Source: Bacillus swezeyi (GTDB lineage: Bacteria > Bacillota > Bacilli > Bacillales > Bacillaceae). From it: 64,000 bases of DNA. Below, piece by piece: positions 48,387 to 58,154 of the stretch. The DNA is taken from positions 496,001 to 560,000 of the forward strand of contig NZ_MRBK01000006.1 of assembly GCF_001969815.1 (NCBI RefSeq). The letters are read 5' to 3'. The notes beneath the pieces were generated by a model, which was given only the letters and a program-made list of their open reading frames with translations, was not told where the DNA came from and did not search any database. Every line of letters starts with the position of its first letter. Position 1 is the stretch's first letter. Made by a program: the position numbers and the translations under genes.

Positions 48387-49690
48387 TCATATCGTTTTCT
48401 GATGGATGAAGGCAAAATGTTGAGCTGGTCTCTGTATTTGGCAACTGTTCGCCTGGAGATGACGACACCGTGCTTTTCATTTAACAAATCGGCCAGCTTC
48501 TGATCTGAAAGCGGTTTCATTTTATTTTCTTCTTCGATCAGACGGCGGAGATGCGCTTTGACTGCATGACTTGACGTATGACCGTCAGAGGCATCTTTTA
48601 CTTTTGCTGAAAAAAACCGCTTGAGCTCGCATAGCTCATAAGGCGTTTGCACAAACTTCCCTTTCACCGCCCGGCTCACCGTGGATTCATGAATGCCGAG
48701 GGCATCGGCGATTTCTTTTAATGTCAGAGGCTGAATTTCATTTTTTCCTTTTAGAAAATAATCTTTTTGCCGAACCATGATTTCCCCCATGACCCTGCTC
48801 ATCGTTTCCCTTCTTTGTTTAAGGGCATTGTCAAGCCATTTCCACTGCCTGTATTTATCGGATATAAAGGCGGAGGCGTCATCATTCGCCCGTCTCTCTA
48901 AAAACGGCTCATAAAACGCATTAAGCTGGATGTCCGGAAAAGAACGGCTGCTGAGTTCAAGCATCAATTTTCCGTCCTGAATGAAAATGATCAAGTCAGG
49001 TTCAATGTAGACGTCCCGCTCCCCAGCGTCATAAAGCAAGCCAGGCCTCGGCGTCAGTCCGGTGATAAGATCCTGAATATCCTGAAGCTCTAAAAGGGAG
49101 AGACCCGCTGCGGCAGAAAGCTCTTTCCATGCTTTGTTAGCGAAAAGTTCGAAATAGCTGGACATGACTTTTTCCGCATCTGCCGTTTGTTTTGGGAGCC
49201 GCCTCAATTGAATTAGGATGCATTCCTTGAGGGATCGCGCTCCTATTCCGGCAGGTTCAAGCGTCTGCAGTTTTGCCAGGACTGTTTCGACTTCCTCGCT
49301 TGGCACAGACAGTGCGGAGGCGATAAAGGACAGCTTTTCTGTCACATATCCGTTTGAATCAATCGATTCAGCCAAATAGCTGAATATGCGCTTCTCCCGA
49401 TCTGACAAATGCAAATCGAGCGCCTGCCGTTTTAAAGCGCTTTTTAAATCCTCATGCGTCGTTCCGGCAGGAAGCGGATATTCTCTTTGTAAATGCTGAT
49501 TGGTTTTATGGTAAAATGATCGTGGAATATCGGGGTCTTTCCGTTCGATAAGAGGGTTTTCCAGTGAGAGTTCATCAATCCGGCTGTTAAGCTCAGCCGA
49601 AGTATACTGCAGCATATTAATGGCTTGTGTAAGCCCCTGTGTCAAGTGAAGTTTTACCGTTTGCTGCTGCTGCACATTCAAGTTCATCAT
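48383..49690 (-). CDS. sigL: SigL, RNA polymerase sigma-54 factor
   Basis: ATG 49690 (MMNLNVQQQQTVKLHLTQGL) follows GGGAGGGGG; a second ATG comes next. The 435-residue protein has region I (Gln-rich, ~1-50), a core-binding domain with PAGIGARSLKECILIQL (~165-181), the HTH SLTLKEIADALGIHESTVSR, and the RpoN box ISRRTVAKYRDQLNI near the end. It drives enhancer-dependent promoters for arginine, acetoin and branched-chain amino-acid use. It is divergent from yvfG. Confidence 0.96.
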   Translation of the reverse strand: MMNLNVQQQQTVKLHLTQGLTQAINMLQYTSAELNSRIDELSLENPLIERKDPDIPRSFYHKTNQHLQREYPLPAGTTHEDLKSALKRQALDLHLSDREKRIFSYLAESIDSNGYVTEKLSFIASALSVPSEEVETVLAKLQTLEPAGIGARSLKECILIQLRRLPKQTADAEKVMSSYFELFANKAWKELSAAAGLSLLELQDIQDLITGLTPRPGLLYDAGERDVYIEPDLIIFIQDGKLMLELSSRSFPDIQLNAFYEPFLERRANDDASAFISDKYRQWKWLDNALKQRRETMSRVMGEIMVRQKDYFLKGKNEIQPLTLKEIADALGIHESTVSRAVKGKFVQTPYELCELKRFFSAKVKDASDGHTSSHAVKAHLRRLIEEENKMKPLSDQKLADLLNEKHGVVISRRTVAKYRDQLNILPSSIRKRYE

Positions 49691-49761
49691 TTCTCCCCCT
49701 CCCATTATTAGTTTACACGATCGATTCCGTACCGTATAGACATAAAAAGGAGTGTTTTCCA

Positions 49762-49977
49762 TTGTCAGAACTTTTTTCTGTGCCTTATTTCATAGACAAT
49801 TTTAAAACCCATATTGAAATGAATCCAAATGAGGACAAGGTGCATGCGATGAACAGCTATTACCGCTCCGTCGTTTCAACGCTTGTTCAGGATCAGCTGA
49901 CAAAAAATGCAGTTGTTTTAAAACGGATTCAGCATTTGGATGAGGCTTATAACAAAGTAAAACGTGAAGAAGCATAG
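49762..49977 (+). CDS. yvfG: YvfG, small conserved protein
   Basis: The start is a TTG at 49762 (MSELFSVPYFIDNFKTHIEM) behind AAGGAGTG, giving 71 residues, nearly identical to B. subtilis YvfG. It is alpha-helical and soluble (KVHAMNSYYRSVVSTLVQDQ, LTKNAVVLKRIQHLDEAYNK). The function is unknown; it sits between sigL and the eps operon. A bidirectional terminator follows directly. Confidence 0.92.
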   Translation: MSELFSVPYFIDNFKTHIEMNPNEDKVHAMNSYYRSVVSTLVQDQLTKNAVVLKRIQHLDEAYNKVKREEA

Positions 49978-49982
49978 CATGA

Positions 49983-50022
49983 AAAAAGCCGTCTGTTACG
50001 CATGAACAGGCGGCTTTTCTGT
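49983..50022. terminator. Terminator between yvfG and the end of the eps operon
   Basis: AAAAAGCCGTCTGTT / AACAGGCGGCTTTT forms a stem with 8 loop bases, overlapping the last codons of epsO. It ends both convergent transcripts. Confidence 0.85.
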
Positions 50023-50970
50023 TTTTGTCCCGTCTTTTTGTATCAGCTTTGTATTCGGGATGTCTTTCATCCATGTATTGTAGTAGTTCGCGTTTTTTCC
50101 ATAGGAGTTGTCGATTACGACGTTCTCCTTTTGCAGCAGGCACGATAAAATATGGCCGTGCAGCCTTGAAGTGACAACCGATTCATAACGGCTGAAAAAA
50201 AGGATCGATTTGCTGACGAGAGAATCTGAATAACGTCTCCAATAAGAAGCGATCGGCAGCGGATTTCCCGCTTTTTTGTTGAGAATGTTTAAGGTTTGAA
50301 GCCGCTTGATGCCGCGCTTGTCTTTATCGGACAAAATCACGTTCCAGTCATATGTATCAGGCTCTCCTGCTGTCTGTAAAGTGCTGTTGGCTTCCTTATC
50401 CGTTCTGATCAATCGCAAAACAGATGCCGACGGGTTTTCAGAAGGCGCAATCGGCCAGAGCTGATGGGCCATATCCGGCATCATTCTCAGGTTTTTCAGC
50501 CCTTCGAAGCGTTCAGCAGCAAACTGGAATGACGCCTTTTCTCTCGCAAATAAATGAAGATCCTGATGAGCTGTTAAAATGTCCCGCGTCCGCTTGATAT
50601 TTTCTTCATTTTCATAATAAATGGACTGCGGCAGAATCACGATCCGGTTGTCGGGATAGTGCTGGACAACACGCTCCCTGAATTGCTGGAAGTGGGGATA
50701 CAAATCACCGAAGTTGCCTCCGCCCTGGCAGACAATAATCACATTCTTAGGAATGTTGCGGCCGGGAATGAAGTTTTCTGCGTTCCACCTTTCGCGCACC
50801 CGAATCCCGTACGCTTTAAAAAATGCTTCCGTTCCTTTCATGATCAGCAAATCGCCTACATTCCCGTAAAGGGGGTAGTCCAAATAAACGACTGACGAAT
50901 GCCTCGGTATGACATCCAATATTTCTCCCAGCTTCTCTTTTAAGCTGTCCATGGAATATGTAATCGCCAT
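49996..50970 (-). CDS. epsO: EpsO, polysaccharide pyruvyltransferase
   Basis: ATG 50970 (MAITYSMDSLKEKLGEILDV) follows GAGGTGC; 12 upstream in-frame residues lack a site. The 324-residue protein has the PS pyruvyltransferase fold: DYPLYGNVGDLLIMKGTEAF, VIIVCQGGGNFGDLYPHFQQ and TSRLHGHILSCLL. It adds ketal-linked pyruvate to the exopolysaccharide. It is the last gene of the eps operon, and its paralogue is epsI. Confidence 0.95.
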   Translation of the reverse strand: MAITYSMDSLKEKLGEILDVIPRHSSVVYLDYPLYGNVGDLLIMKGTEAFFKAYGIRVRERWNAENFIPGRNIPKNVIIVCQGGGNFGDLYPHFQQFRERVVQHYPDNRIVILPQSIYYENEENIKRTRDILTAHQDLHLFAREKASFQFAAERFEGLKNLRMMPDMAHQLWPIAPSENPSASVLRLIRTDKEANSTLQTAGEPDTYDWNVILSDKDKRGIKRLQTLNILNKKAGNPLPIASYWRRYSDSLVSKSILFFSRYESVVTSRLHGHILSCLLQKENVVIDNSYGKNANYYNTWMKDIPNTKLIQKDGTKTEKPPVHA

Positions 50971-50980
50971 GTTTAGCACC

Positions 50981-52126
50981 TCATTTATATTTAATCCGGT
51001 CGGCAAGCACCTGAATAACCCGGTCTTGTTCTTCTCGTGTCAGGCTTGATCCTGACGGGAGGCATAGTCCTCTGTGAAATAAATCATCGGCAACAGATCC
51101 GCTTTCATCATGCGGATAAAAGGCGGCGCCATTAAAAAGCGGCTGTCTGTGCAGAGGCTTCCATAACGGACGCGCTTCAATATTCTCGCCGGCAAGCTGT
51201 TCAATGATCTCCGCGGGCGATGTTTTAATCTTTTTTTCATCAAATGTTAATGTCGTCAGCCAGCGGTTCGACATGCCAAATTCAGGCATGAAGTCTACAC
51301 CGTCCATTTCAGAGAGCGCCTCTTGATAGCGCTTGAAAATGGCGCGCCGGGCATTCACCCTGTCATCCAAAACTTCGAGCTGGGCAATGCCGATTCCGGC
51401 GAGCACATTGCTCAACCGGTAATTGTAGCCCGTTTTTTGGTGCTGATAATGGATCGCCGGCTCCCGCGCCTGGGTGGCTAAAAACCGCGCTCTTTTCAAA
51501 GCGTCTTCATCATCGCTGACAAGCATCCCCCCGCCTGAGGTCGTGATAATTTTATTGCCGTTGAACGAGTAAATGCCAAAGCGGCCAAACGTTCCGCTCT
51601 TTCTGCCTTTGTACACAGATCCTAGAGATTCTGCCGCATCTTCAATGACAGGCACCGCAAATCTGTCGCAAATCTCGATAATCTCATCCATTTTGGCGCT
51701 TTGCCCGTACAAATTGACAACGATGACCGCTTTCGGAAGATGTCTGGCCCGCTCCGCCTCGTCAAGCGCCCGTTCAAGCGCTTGAGGCGACATGTTCCAT
51801 GTATCTCTTTCAGAATCAATAAACACCGGCTCGGCCTGCTCATACAAAATGGGGTTGGCGCTTGCGACAAATGTAAAAGAGGAACAAAATACAGTATCGC
51901 CTTTTCCAGCTCCCAATAACTTGAGTGCGAGATGAATCGCGGCTGTTCCCGAGCTGACGGCGGCCGCACCGGCCGTTCCGGCATAGGCGGCAAGTTTTTC
52001 TTCAAATGTATCGACCAGGGGGCCGAGTGGTGCGATCCAGTTTGTCCTGAAGGCTTCAGCTACATAGCGCTCTTCCTCTCCGCTCATATGCGGCGGCGAT
52101 AAATAAATTCGCTTTTTCTGACTCAT
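50981..52126 (-). CDS. epsN: EpsN, PLP-dependent UDP-sugar aminotransferase
   Basis: ATG 52126 (MSQKKRIYLSPPHMSGEEER) follows AAGGGTG. The 381-residue protein is a DegT/DnrJ/EryC1 aminotransferase, with AVSSGTAAIHLALKLLGAGK (cofactor phosphate), IEDAAESLGS (Asp for the pyridine N) and the PLP lysine about residue 190 in SFNGNKIITTSGGG. With EpsC and EpsM it makes the amino sugar UDP-N,N'-diacetylbacillosamine. EpsM follows the same order in B. subtilis. Confidence 0.95.
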   Translation of the reverse strand: MSQKKRIYLSPPHMSGEEERYVAEAFRTNWIAPLGPLVDTFEEKLAAYAGTAGAAAVSSGTAAIHLALKLLGAGKGDTVFCSSFTFVASANPILYEQAEPVFIDSERDTWNMSPQALERALDEAERARHLPKAVIVVNLYGQSAKMDEIIEICDRFAVPVIEDAAESLGSVYKGRKSGTFGRFGIYSFNGNKIITTSGGGMLVSDDEDALKRARFLATQAREPAIHYQHQKTGYNYRLSNVLAGIGIAQLEVLDDRVNARRAIFKRYQEALSEMDGVDFMPEFGMSNRWLTTLTFDEKKIKTSPAEIIEQLAGENIEARPLWKPLHRQPLFNGAAFYPHDESGSVADDLFHRGLCLPSGSSLTREEQDRVIQVLADRIKYK

Positions 52127-52140
52127 TTTTTTCACCCTTT

Positions 52141-52776
52141 TTACAACTGTGATTTGATTGTTCTTGCAGGAACTCCGACTGCTGTTGCATCATCTGGGAT
52201 ATCATCTATGATCGCTGCACCCGCTCCCGTCACGCTCCGGCGTCCGATCGTTTTCCCCGGGATAACGACCGTCCCCGCTCCGACATGCGCCCCGTCCATA
52301 ACCGTCACGCCTCCGGTCAAAACCGTTCCCGGTGAAAGATGGACATAGTCGCCGATTTGATTGTCGTGTTCGACGATCGCACCTGTATTGACAATACTGT
52401 GCATACCGATACAGGCATCGGCTTGGATGACGCTGGCCGCCATTACAACAGATCCCCTTTCAATCCGGGCCGATCTGCTGACCGCAGCAGACGGATGAAC
52501 CAGTACCGCATACCGTTCAAGGGGAAGGCCTAGGCTTTCAAACAACTTTTTTCGCAGATTATTTCTGCCGACGGCGATGATGAATTTCACATCAGGACAC
52601 AAACGAATCAGTTCGTCTGCCGCGAATGAAGGTCCATGATAAACACCGTTTTCAATGTGAAGCGATTCAAACCGGTCATCGAGAATTCCGGCAAGCACTG
52701 TATCCGGACGCTCTTCAACGATATCCCGGATGACTTTGCCGTGGCCTCCGGCACCGATGATCACCATGCTTTGCAT
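52141..52776 (-). CDS. epsM: EpsM, sugar O/N-acetyltransferase (left-handed beta-helix)
   Basis: The 211-residue protein has a Rossmann-like N-terminal part (VIIGAGGHGKVIRDIVEERP) and hexapeptide repeats (VVMAASVIQADACIGMHSIV, NTGAIVEHDNQIGDYVHLSP, GTVLTGGVTVMDGAHVGAGT) with the catalytic His in VEHDN. It is a PglD/NeuD-type acetyltransferase that acetylates the EpsN product. The start overlaps the epsL stop by one base, so the two are coupled. Confidence 0.93.
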   Translation of the reverse strand: MQSMVIIGAGGHGKVIRDIVEERPDTVLAGILDDRFESLHIENGVYHGPSFAADELIRLCPDVKFIIAVGRNNLRKKLFESLGLPLERYAVLVHPSAAVSRSARIERGSVVMAASVIQADACIGMHSIVNTGAIVEHDNQIGDYVHLSPGTVLTGGVTVMDGAHVGAGTVVIPGKTIGRRSVTGAGAAIIDDIPDDATAVGVPARTIKSQL

Positions 52777-53378
52777 CAGGCCTTCCTTCTCCCTGTAAAT
52801 TTTTCCGTGGTCACGTGTCGATCTTGGCTGACGCCTTCCGATTTCAGCACTTTTCCGACTGTTAGCAAAAGGATTTTGATATCAAGCAAAAAAGACCGGT
52901 GATCCACATACCAGACATCGAGTTCAAATTTTTCTTCCCATGTCACTTTATTTCTGCCGTTAATTTGCGCCCAGCCCGTGATGCCCGGTCTGACTTCGTG
53001 GCGTCTCCACTGTCTTTTTGTGTAAAGGGGAATATACTCCATCAAAAGGGGACGGGGACCGACAAGGCTCAGGTCGCCCTTGATGACATTAATCAGCTGC
53101 GGCAGTTCATCCAGGCTCGTTTTTCTGATCAGCCTGCCCGTTTTTGTCAGCCGTTTTTCGTCGCTGAGCAGGTTTCCCGCTTCATCTCTTTCATCAGTCA
53201 TCGTTCTAAACTTATATAGTGTAAAAGGTTCGCCGTTCAAGCCCGGACGGGTTTGGCGGAATAAGACAGGCGAGCCGATTTTCCACCTGATGAGACAAGC
53301 CGTGAAGATCATGGCCGGGCTGAGAGCAGCCAGCAAAATCACCGCGAATACAAGATCGAAAAAACGTTTAGCTATCAT
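52776..53378 (-). CDS. epsL: EpsL, initiating undecaprenyl-phosphate sugar transferase
   Basis: The 200-residue protein has one N-terminal membrane hairpin ([20 protein letters not shown]) and the bacterial sugar-transferase core: [42 protein letters not shown] and [19 protein letters not shown]. It starts each repeat by moving a sugar-1-phosphate (probably diacetylbacillosamine) to undecaprenyl phosphate. It lies 20 bases after epsK. Confidence 0.95.
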   Translation of the reverse strand: MIAKRFFDLVFAVILLAALSPAMIFTACLIRWKIGSPVLFRQTRPGLNGEPFTLYKFRTMTDERDEAGNLLSDEKRLTKTGRLIRKTSLDELPQLINVIKGDLSLVGPRPLLMEYIPLYTKRQWRRHEVRPGITGWAQINGRNKVTWEEKFELDVWYVDHRSFLLDIKILLLTVGKVLKSEGVSQDRHVTTEKFTGRRKA

Positions 53379-53398
53379 GAAAACCGCACCCCTTTCTT

Positions 53399-54955
53399 TT
53401 ATTTGAAAAATCCCTTTTGAAAAGGGAGTGATGCAGAAGACCGCAACGTCTTTAGCTTGGCTGAAACGGCAAGCCGTTCATCTTTTGTAAGCATCACAAA
53501 ATAAGCAAACAGCACATAAGCGCCCGTGGCCACCAGCCCCGTCATGATAAGAGAGAGCAGGCTGTCAACCGGAAAAAAGAATTGAATCGCAAAACAGACA
53601 GCCAAAGCAAATGAAGCCCCGGCAAGCGGAGCATAAACGCCTTTATAAAAGACCCGTTTTCTCTCGCCCGTTATTTTTGACGCATAAATCGGTGTGAAGA
53701 CAACGTTTTTCAGCATTAAAGCAGCCGCGCCGGCAATCGCAATCCCGTAAAGACCCAATCCTGCCGGGCCGCTCAAAGCAATGGCAAGCAGCAAATTGAC
53801 GGCACCGAAGGCAACCGTCGTCAGCGCCGGTGTTTTCAGCTTGTTATAGGCTGTAAAAATATAAAAAAGCGGCGCCGGGCTTAATGAAACCACCAAGTAA
53901 CCGGCATGTATCAATAAGAGCCATTTTAAATGTTCAAATGAAGGCCCGAGCCAAAGCGTCAAAAACGGGCCGGCCAGCCCGCCGAGCAGCGCCGCCGGCA
54001 AAGCAAGCACGATTCCGTTAAATCTGACGGCCTGATTGGCGTAGCGGACAAGCCCCTCTTTGTCGCCTCTTGAATAATAGAGTGTAATCGTCGGTGAAAA
54101 TACAGCGGCAAGCGTCCCCGACATCGTCCGGATTAAAAGCGGAAACTGAATAATCGCTGCATACATCCCGGATTCGGAAACCCCAAGCATGACATTGGCC
54201 ACCATTAGATCGATTTGCAAAAAAAGAAGCACACCGATTTGGCTGATAGAACTCCATCCCCCTGCCTGCAGGAGCTTTCTGCACTTTTTAAACGACATAT
54301 CCTTTATCCGAAACGAAAACCACGGAATTAATTTTTTAAAGAATATGATCGACAGAACACACGCCGAAACCGCAGCGATGAGAGCGGCAAGCTGGATGTG
54401 CCAGATTTTCGGCGCAAACCATGAGAAAATGCATAATACGCTCACCACGCGAATCAGCATTTGTACAGCCTGGATCGTGCTTGTAATATAAATTTTGTTG
54501 GCAAAAAACGGCCCGGCTGCAAATCCCGACATAAAAAAGGTTAATAAAAAAAGAAGACTGCCAATCAACAGCGCGGTCTGCACATCGCCTAAGAGGCCGG
54601 AGGGCACGCGAATGATCGAATCGATAAGAAACACCGTTCCAACGAGCGGCAAGAATAAAAAAACCGAAAGAGCAAGTGATGAGACAATATAAGTATTCAT
54701 ATAGCCTCTTGCTTCATCATGCGCTCCCCTGTGGGCTGACACGGAAAAGAACCTGACAACAACCGCACTCAGGGCGACCGTAATAATCGAAAAATAGTTG
54801 ATCATATTTTGTGTTAAATGAACGAACCCGAATGCTTCAACCCCGAGGTTTTTGATCACAAACGGCGTCAGCCACATCGAAAACAGCACGGATAATAAAA
54901 AAGACGCCATATTGGCGCCGAGATTCAAGATAAATGTCTTATTCAAAAGGCTCAT
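53399..54955 (-). CDS. epsK: EpsK, repeat-unit flippase (Wzx-type)
   Basis: The 518-residue protein has about 14 membrane segments and belongs to the MVF/MATE-like polysaccharide transporters ([40 protein letters not shown]). It is thought to flip the lipid-linked repeat unit across the membrane. It overlaps epsJ by 4 bases. It is 13 residues longer than B. subtilis EpsK. Confidence 0.93.
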   Translation of the reverse strand: MSLLNKTFILNLGANMASFLLSVLFSMWLTPFVIKNLGVEAFGFVHLTQNMINYFSIITVALSAVVVRFFSVSAHRGAHDEARGYMNTYIVSSLALSVFLFLPLVGTVFLIDSIIRVPSGLLGDVQTALLIGSLLFLLTFFMSGFAAGPFFANKIYITSTIQAVQMLIRVVSVLCIFSWFAPKIWHIQLAALIAAVSACVLSIIFFKKLIPWFSFRIKDMSFKKCRKLLQAGGWSSISQIGVLLFLQIDLMVANVMLGVSESGMYAAIIQFPLLIRTMSGTLAAVFSPTITLYYSRGDKEGLVRYANQAVRFNGIVLALPAALLGGLAGPFLTLWLGPSFEHLKWLLLIHAGYLVVSLSPAPLFYIFTAYNKLKTPALTTVAFGAVNLLLAIALSGPAGLGLYGIAIAGAAALMLKNVVFTPIYASKITGERKRVFYKGVYAPLAGASFALAVCFAIQFFFPVDSLLSLIMTGLVATGAYVLFAYFVMLTKDERLAVSAKLKTLRSSASLPFQKGFFK

Positions 54956-55971
54956 CCCTTACTGGGCAGATTTCGTTTAAAAAACAATTCGAGCAGAATC
55001 GGAACATTCAGCTTGCATAACAATAAAACGAGCCGCTGCCCGGTTAATAGCTTAGTATTCCGAATGGATGTGGCTTTGACGCATGACTGCACCATCCGAT
55101 AAGACAAAATGTCTTTTATATGCCGCCGCACCTGTTTTGAAGGCTTAGGTTCGGCGCAGGCATTGGCTAAAAGCATTGGAATTTGGTGTTTGCACATGTA
55201 TGTTACAAGGTCGTCCGCACATTCATCCAGCAGCTGAAATGTCTCATAGAACCTCTTTTTCGCACGATATTGCCTGATCAGGCTTTCATCCATATACGGT
55301 TTATAAGGAACCTCTGTCAAGCTTTGCGGATTCCACCTGTACATGTAGTAGCCCTCGTCGATCGCTTTCACCCGTTTCGCGGCATAAAAAGCGTACAGAT
55401 TAAACGGCGAATCTTCCGCAAAACGAATATCCTCATAAAAAAACAGCTGGTTTTGCTTCAGCAGATCGCGCCTGTACAAATTCCGCCACACATACCAGAT
55501 AAACCGGGATTCGTGCGCCCGTTTCAGCTCATGTTTAATATCCCAGCTTAACAGCAGGCGGCCGGCCGGCAAAGGAGGCGGAAAATAGGCTTGTTCTGTG
55601 TCCGAATGTTTGTGAAAACCGCACATGACGATATCAAGATCGTCTTTTTTGGCGGCGCCGTACATGTTCTCAAACATTGCAGGCGCTACAAAATCATCCC
55701 CGTCGACAAAACCGATATAATCTCCTGTCGCGGCCTGAAGGCCCGCATTTCTTGCTGAGCTCAGCCCTCCGTTTTTTTTATGGATGACTTTGACTCTTGC
55801 GTCCTTTCCGCAGTACCTTCTGGCTATTTCCCCCGACCTGTCGGGAGAGCCGTCATCAACAAGGATGATTTCGATATTTCTCAAGGTCTGCCTGAGCAGA
55901 GAATTGACGCATTCCTCAATATAATCCTCGACATTGTACATTGGAACAATGATACTGACAAATGGCTTCAT
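54952..55971 (-). CDS. epsJ: EpsJ, family-2 glycosyltransferase
   Basis: The 339-residue protein has the GT-A fold: VSIIVPMYNVEDYIEECVNS, IEIILVDDGSPDRSGEIA, GLSSARNAGLQAATGDYIGF, VDGDD (metal-binding). It adds a sugar to the growing repeat, probably N-acetylglucosamine as reported for EpsJ. It overlaps epsI and epsK by 4 bases each. Confidence 0.94.
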   Translation of the reverse strand: MKPFVSIIVPMYNVEDYIEECVNSLLRQTLRNIEIILVDDGSPDRSGEIARRYCGKDARVKVIHKKNGGLSSARNAGLQAATGDYIGFVDGDDFVAPAMFENMYGAAKKDDLDIVMCGFHKHSDTEQAYFPPPLPAGRLLLSWDIKHELKRAHESRFIWYVWRNLYRRDLLKQNQLFFYEDIRFAEDSPFNLYAFYAAKRVKAIDEGYYMYRWNPQSLTEVPYKPYMDESLIRQYRAKKRFYETFQLLDECADDLVTYMCKHQIPMLLANACAEPKPSKQVRRHIKDILSYRMVQSCVKATSIRNTKLLTGQRLVLLLCKLNVPILLELFFKRNLPSKG

Positions 55972-57047
55972 TGAATATCACCTATGATTTTCTGTCTTAG
56001 ATCTTTAAAATAATGATCCCTTGATGGCATTTCTTTATATGATGAATCGTTTTTGATTAATTCTTCAATCGCAAGGAGAACTTCTGCCGTGTTCGGCTTC
56101 TCTACAAGCTTCATTGACGGAGCATCTTTCAGCCAGTGGAAGCCTTCAAGCACCTTGTGGTCAAAAGAGCGGATCACAACACAAGGAGTCCCTGTAATCG
56201 CGCAAAAGATCATGCCGTGCAGCCTGTCCGTGACGACCACCTCGGCACCTCCCAGCTGATCCCAAAGCTTATTCAGCTCGCTCTCACGCGAGACGCGGCT
56301 GACTCTCTTGCCGATCGTCGTTGTAAAGGTTTTTGCTTCACCATACTCATCATTGACCGCCTTCAGCAGTGTTTCCCGCTCTTCCGGTTTGAGAAAGCTT
56401 TCTTTATCGTCCCTTAAACAAATGAAAACGCCGTCTCTTTCAGATTGCTGCTCTTTCTTTAAATAGAGCACCATATCAGGCTGTTTCAGAATCGTTTTGT
56501 TTGAGAAATGCTGTTTCATAAATTGATAGGTTGTATCATCACGCGCCATCATCAGCAGACGCGGATGAGAATTGTAGATTTTTTTCGCCCTTTTTAATTC
56601 CTTTTGTCCGTAAGGCGTTCTGGAAAAATGGACAGTGGCCGGAAGCTGGACGATTTTATAATGCTTAAATGCCTTAATAATGAAGCGCCTTGTCCATTCC
56701 TCATTTCTGTACAAATCCCCCATGTTGCCTCCGCCGATGATGAACACCATATCCTCGGGATGGCGGACGCGTCTCAGCGCTTTTGCATGTTTATAAATAT
56801 CATTGATACCGATCTCAATGACTTCAAAATCGGCAAACTCATTTTCTATGAATGTCCGGCTTGCCAGGGCAATCGCATGATCCCCCAAATTATCATGAGA
56901 AGGAATTAAAGTCAGAATGATCTTTTTCTTGCCTTTATATTGGTCAAATCGCTTTAAACCCGGTGTACCCATCATATATTCCGAAGGATATTTCACCTTT
57001 AGCAGAAGCCATTCCGCAAGATTGATTTTCAATTCCTGAAAGGTCAT
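55968..57047 (-). CDS. epsI: EpsI, polysaccharide pyruvyltransferase
   Basis: The 359-residue protein is a paralogue of EpsO, with LTLIPSHDNLGDHAIALASR, FIIGGGNMGDLYRNEEWTRR and VTDRLHGMIFCAITGTPCVV. It transfers pyruvate to a sugar of the matrix polymer. Start ATG 57047 follows GAGGAAATG. The gene overlaps epsJ by 4 bases and lies 11 bases after epsH. Confidence 0.94.
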   Translation of the reverse strand: MTFQELKINLAEWLLLKVKYPSEYMMGTPGLKRFDQYKGKKKIILTLIPSHDNLGDHAIALASRTFIENEFADFEVIEIGINDIYKHAKALRRVRHPEDMVFIIGGGNMGDLYRNEEWTRRFIIKAFKHYKIVQLPATVHFSRTPYGQKELKRAKKIYNSHPRLLMMARDDTTYQFMKQHFSNKTILKQPDMVLYLKKEQQSERDGVFICLRDDKESFLKPEERETLLKAVNDEYGEAKTFTTTIGKRVSRVSRESELNKLWDQLGGAEVVVTDRLHGMIFCAITGTPCVVIRSFDHKVLEGFHWLKDAPSMKLVEKPNTAEVLLAIEELIKNDSSYKEMPSRDHYFKDLRQKIIGDIQ

Positions 57048-57058
57048 TTCCTCACCGC

Positions 57059-58090
57059 CTATTTCTTCATTCTGTACTCGATTAATTTCTGATAGATAGC
57101 TGCGAATCCATACACGGCCGGAATAAGCCGGTAGCGAATCAGCAAAAGAAGCAGTTTCTTCTTTGAATCAAAAGCCGTCAGATCGACAGCGGGGATTTTC
57201 CCTCTGAATTCGGGACAAGTGCATATTCGGCGGATATTTTTATACTTCTCTGCCGAGGAGCTTTTGTTCCGGCTCTTACATTCATTCAAAACACTGATGC
57301 AGCCGTGGTTGACGATAAAAACATGAAGCGCTTCTTTTAAAGCCGGGAGCTCCCCGCGCTTTGTCAGACAATCCAGGTTTGCCTCATAAAGAGCAAGTCC
57401 GTCTTCAAACAGACCGGTCTGATATTTTTGGACAATCGATGATAAATGAACCCGGTAATGATAAAGCGGCTTCGGCAAAAACACCGCGGAATCAGCAAAC
57501 AGCAGGCACCTGAAACTAAAATATTGATCTTCAATATTCTCGAGCTCCTCCCGAAGAGGAAAGACGAGCTGATGCTGTTCAATCAGGCTTCGTCTGTAAA
57601 GTTTATTCCAGGAAAAGCCGCTCACTCTGCCTTTCAACAGGTCTGTGATGAATGCGTCCTTCGGCTTTCCGGCATAGTTTTTGGCTATGTCCGGATAGAC
57701 CGTTTTTCCCGTATCCTGGATTTCCACGGCATAATCGCAGATGACGAGGTCGGCATCTTCAGCCTTCGCTTTTTCATACATAGATTGGCAATAGTCCGCT
57801 TCAATCCAGTCATCGGAATCGATGAACGCCAAGTATTCCCCTGATGCCGCTTCAATGCCTTTATTCCTTACCGCGCCGAGACCTTGATTTTCCTGGATGA
57901 TCGTTTTGATGCGGCCGTCCTTTTTGGCAAAGTGGTTAATCATTTTCTGGCTTCCATCTGTCGAACCGTCATTGACGATGATGATTTCAATATTGTTTAA
58001 GGTTTGGTTGATCAGCGATTGTAAACAATTCGGCAAAAAAGCTTCTGTATTATATACTGCGACCAGTAGACTAACTGCTGGGTTTTCCAA
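57059..58090 (-). CDS. epsH: EpsH, family-2 glycosyltransferase
   Basis: The start is a TTG at 58090 (MENPAVSLLVAVYNTEAFLP) behind AAGGAGTAATC, giving 343 residues as in B. subtilis; the longer open frame runs into epsG and is rejected. GT-A motifs are IEIIIVNDGSTDGSQKMINH, GLGAVRNKGIEAASGEYLAF and IDSDDW. It transfers N-acetylglucosamine or a related sugar. EpsJ is a paralogue. Confidence 0.94.
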   Translation of the reverse strand: MENPAVSLLVAVYNTEAFLPNCLQSLINQTLNNIEIIIVNDGSTDGSQKMINHFAKKDGRIKTIIQENQGLGAVRNKGIEAASGEYLAFIDSDDWIEADYCQSMYEKAKAEDADLVICDYAVEIQDTGKTVYPDIAKNYAGKPKDAFITDLLKGRVSGFSWNKLYRRSLIEQHQLVFPLREELENIEDQYFSFRCLLFADSAVFLPKPLYHYRVHLSSIVQKYQTGLFEDGLALYEANLDCLTKRGELPALKEALHVFIVNHGCISVLNECKSRNKSSSAEKYKNIRRICTCPEFRGKIPAVDLTAFDSKKKLLLLLIRYRLIPAVYGFAAIYQKLIEYRMKK

Positions 58091-58154
58091 TATGATTACT
58101 CCTTTGTCGGCATTTTTCACAAGACGGGATGATGATCCGCCGCGCCTTTTGTCG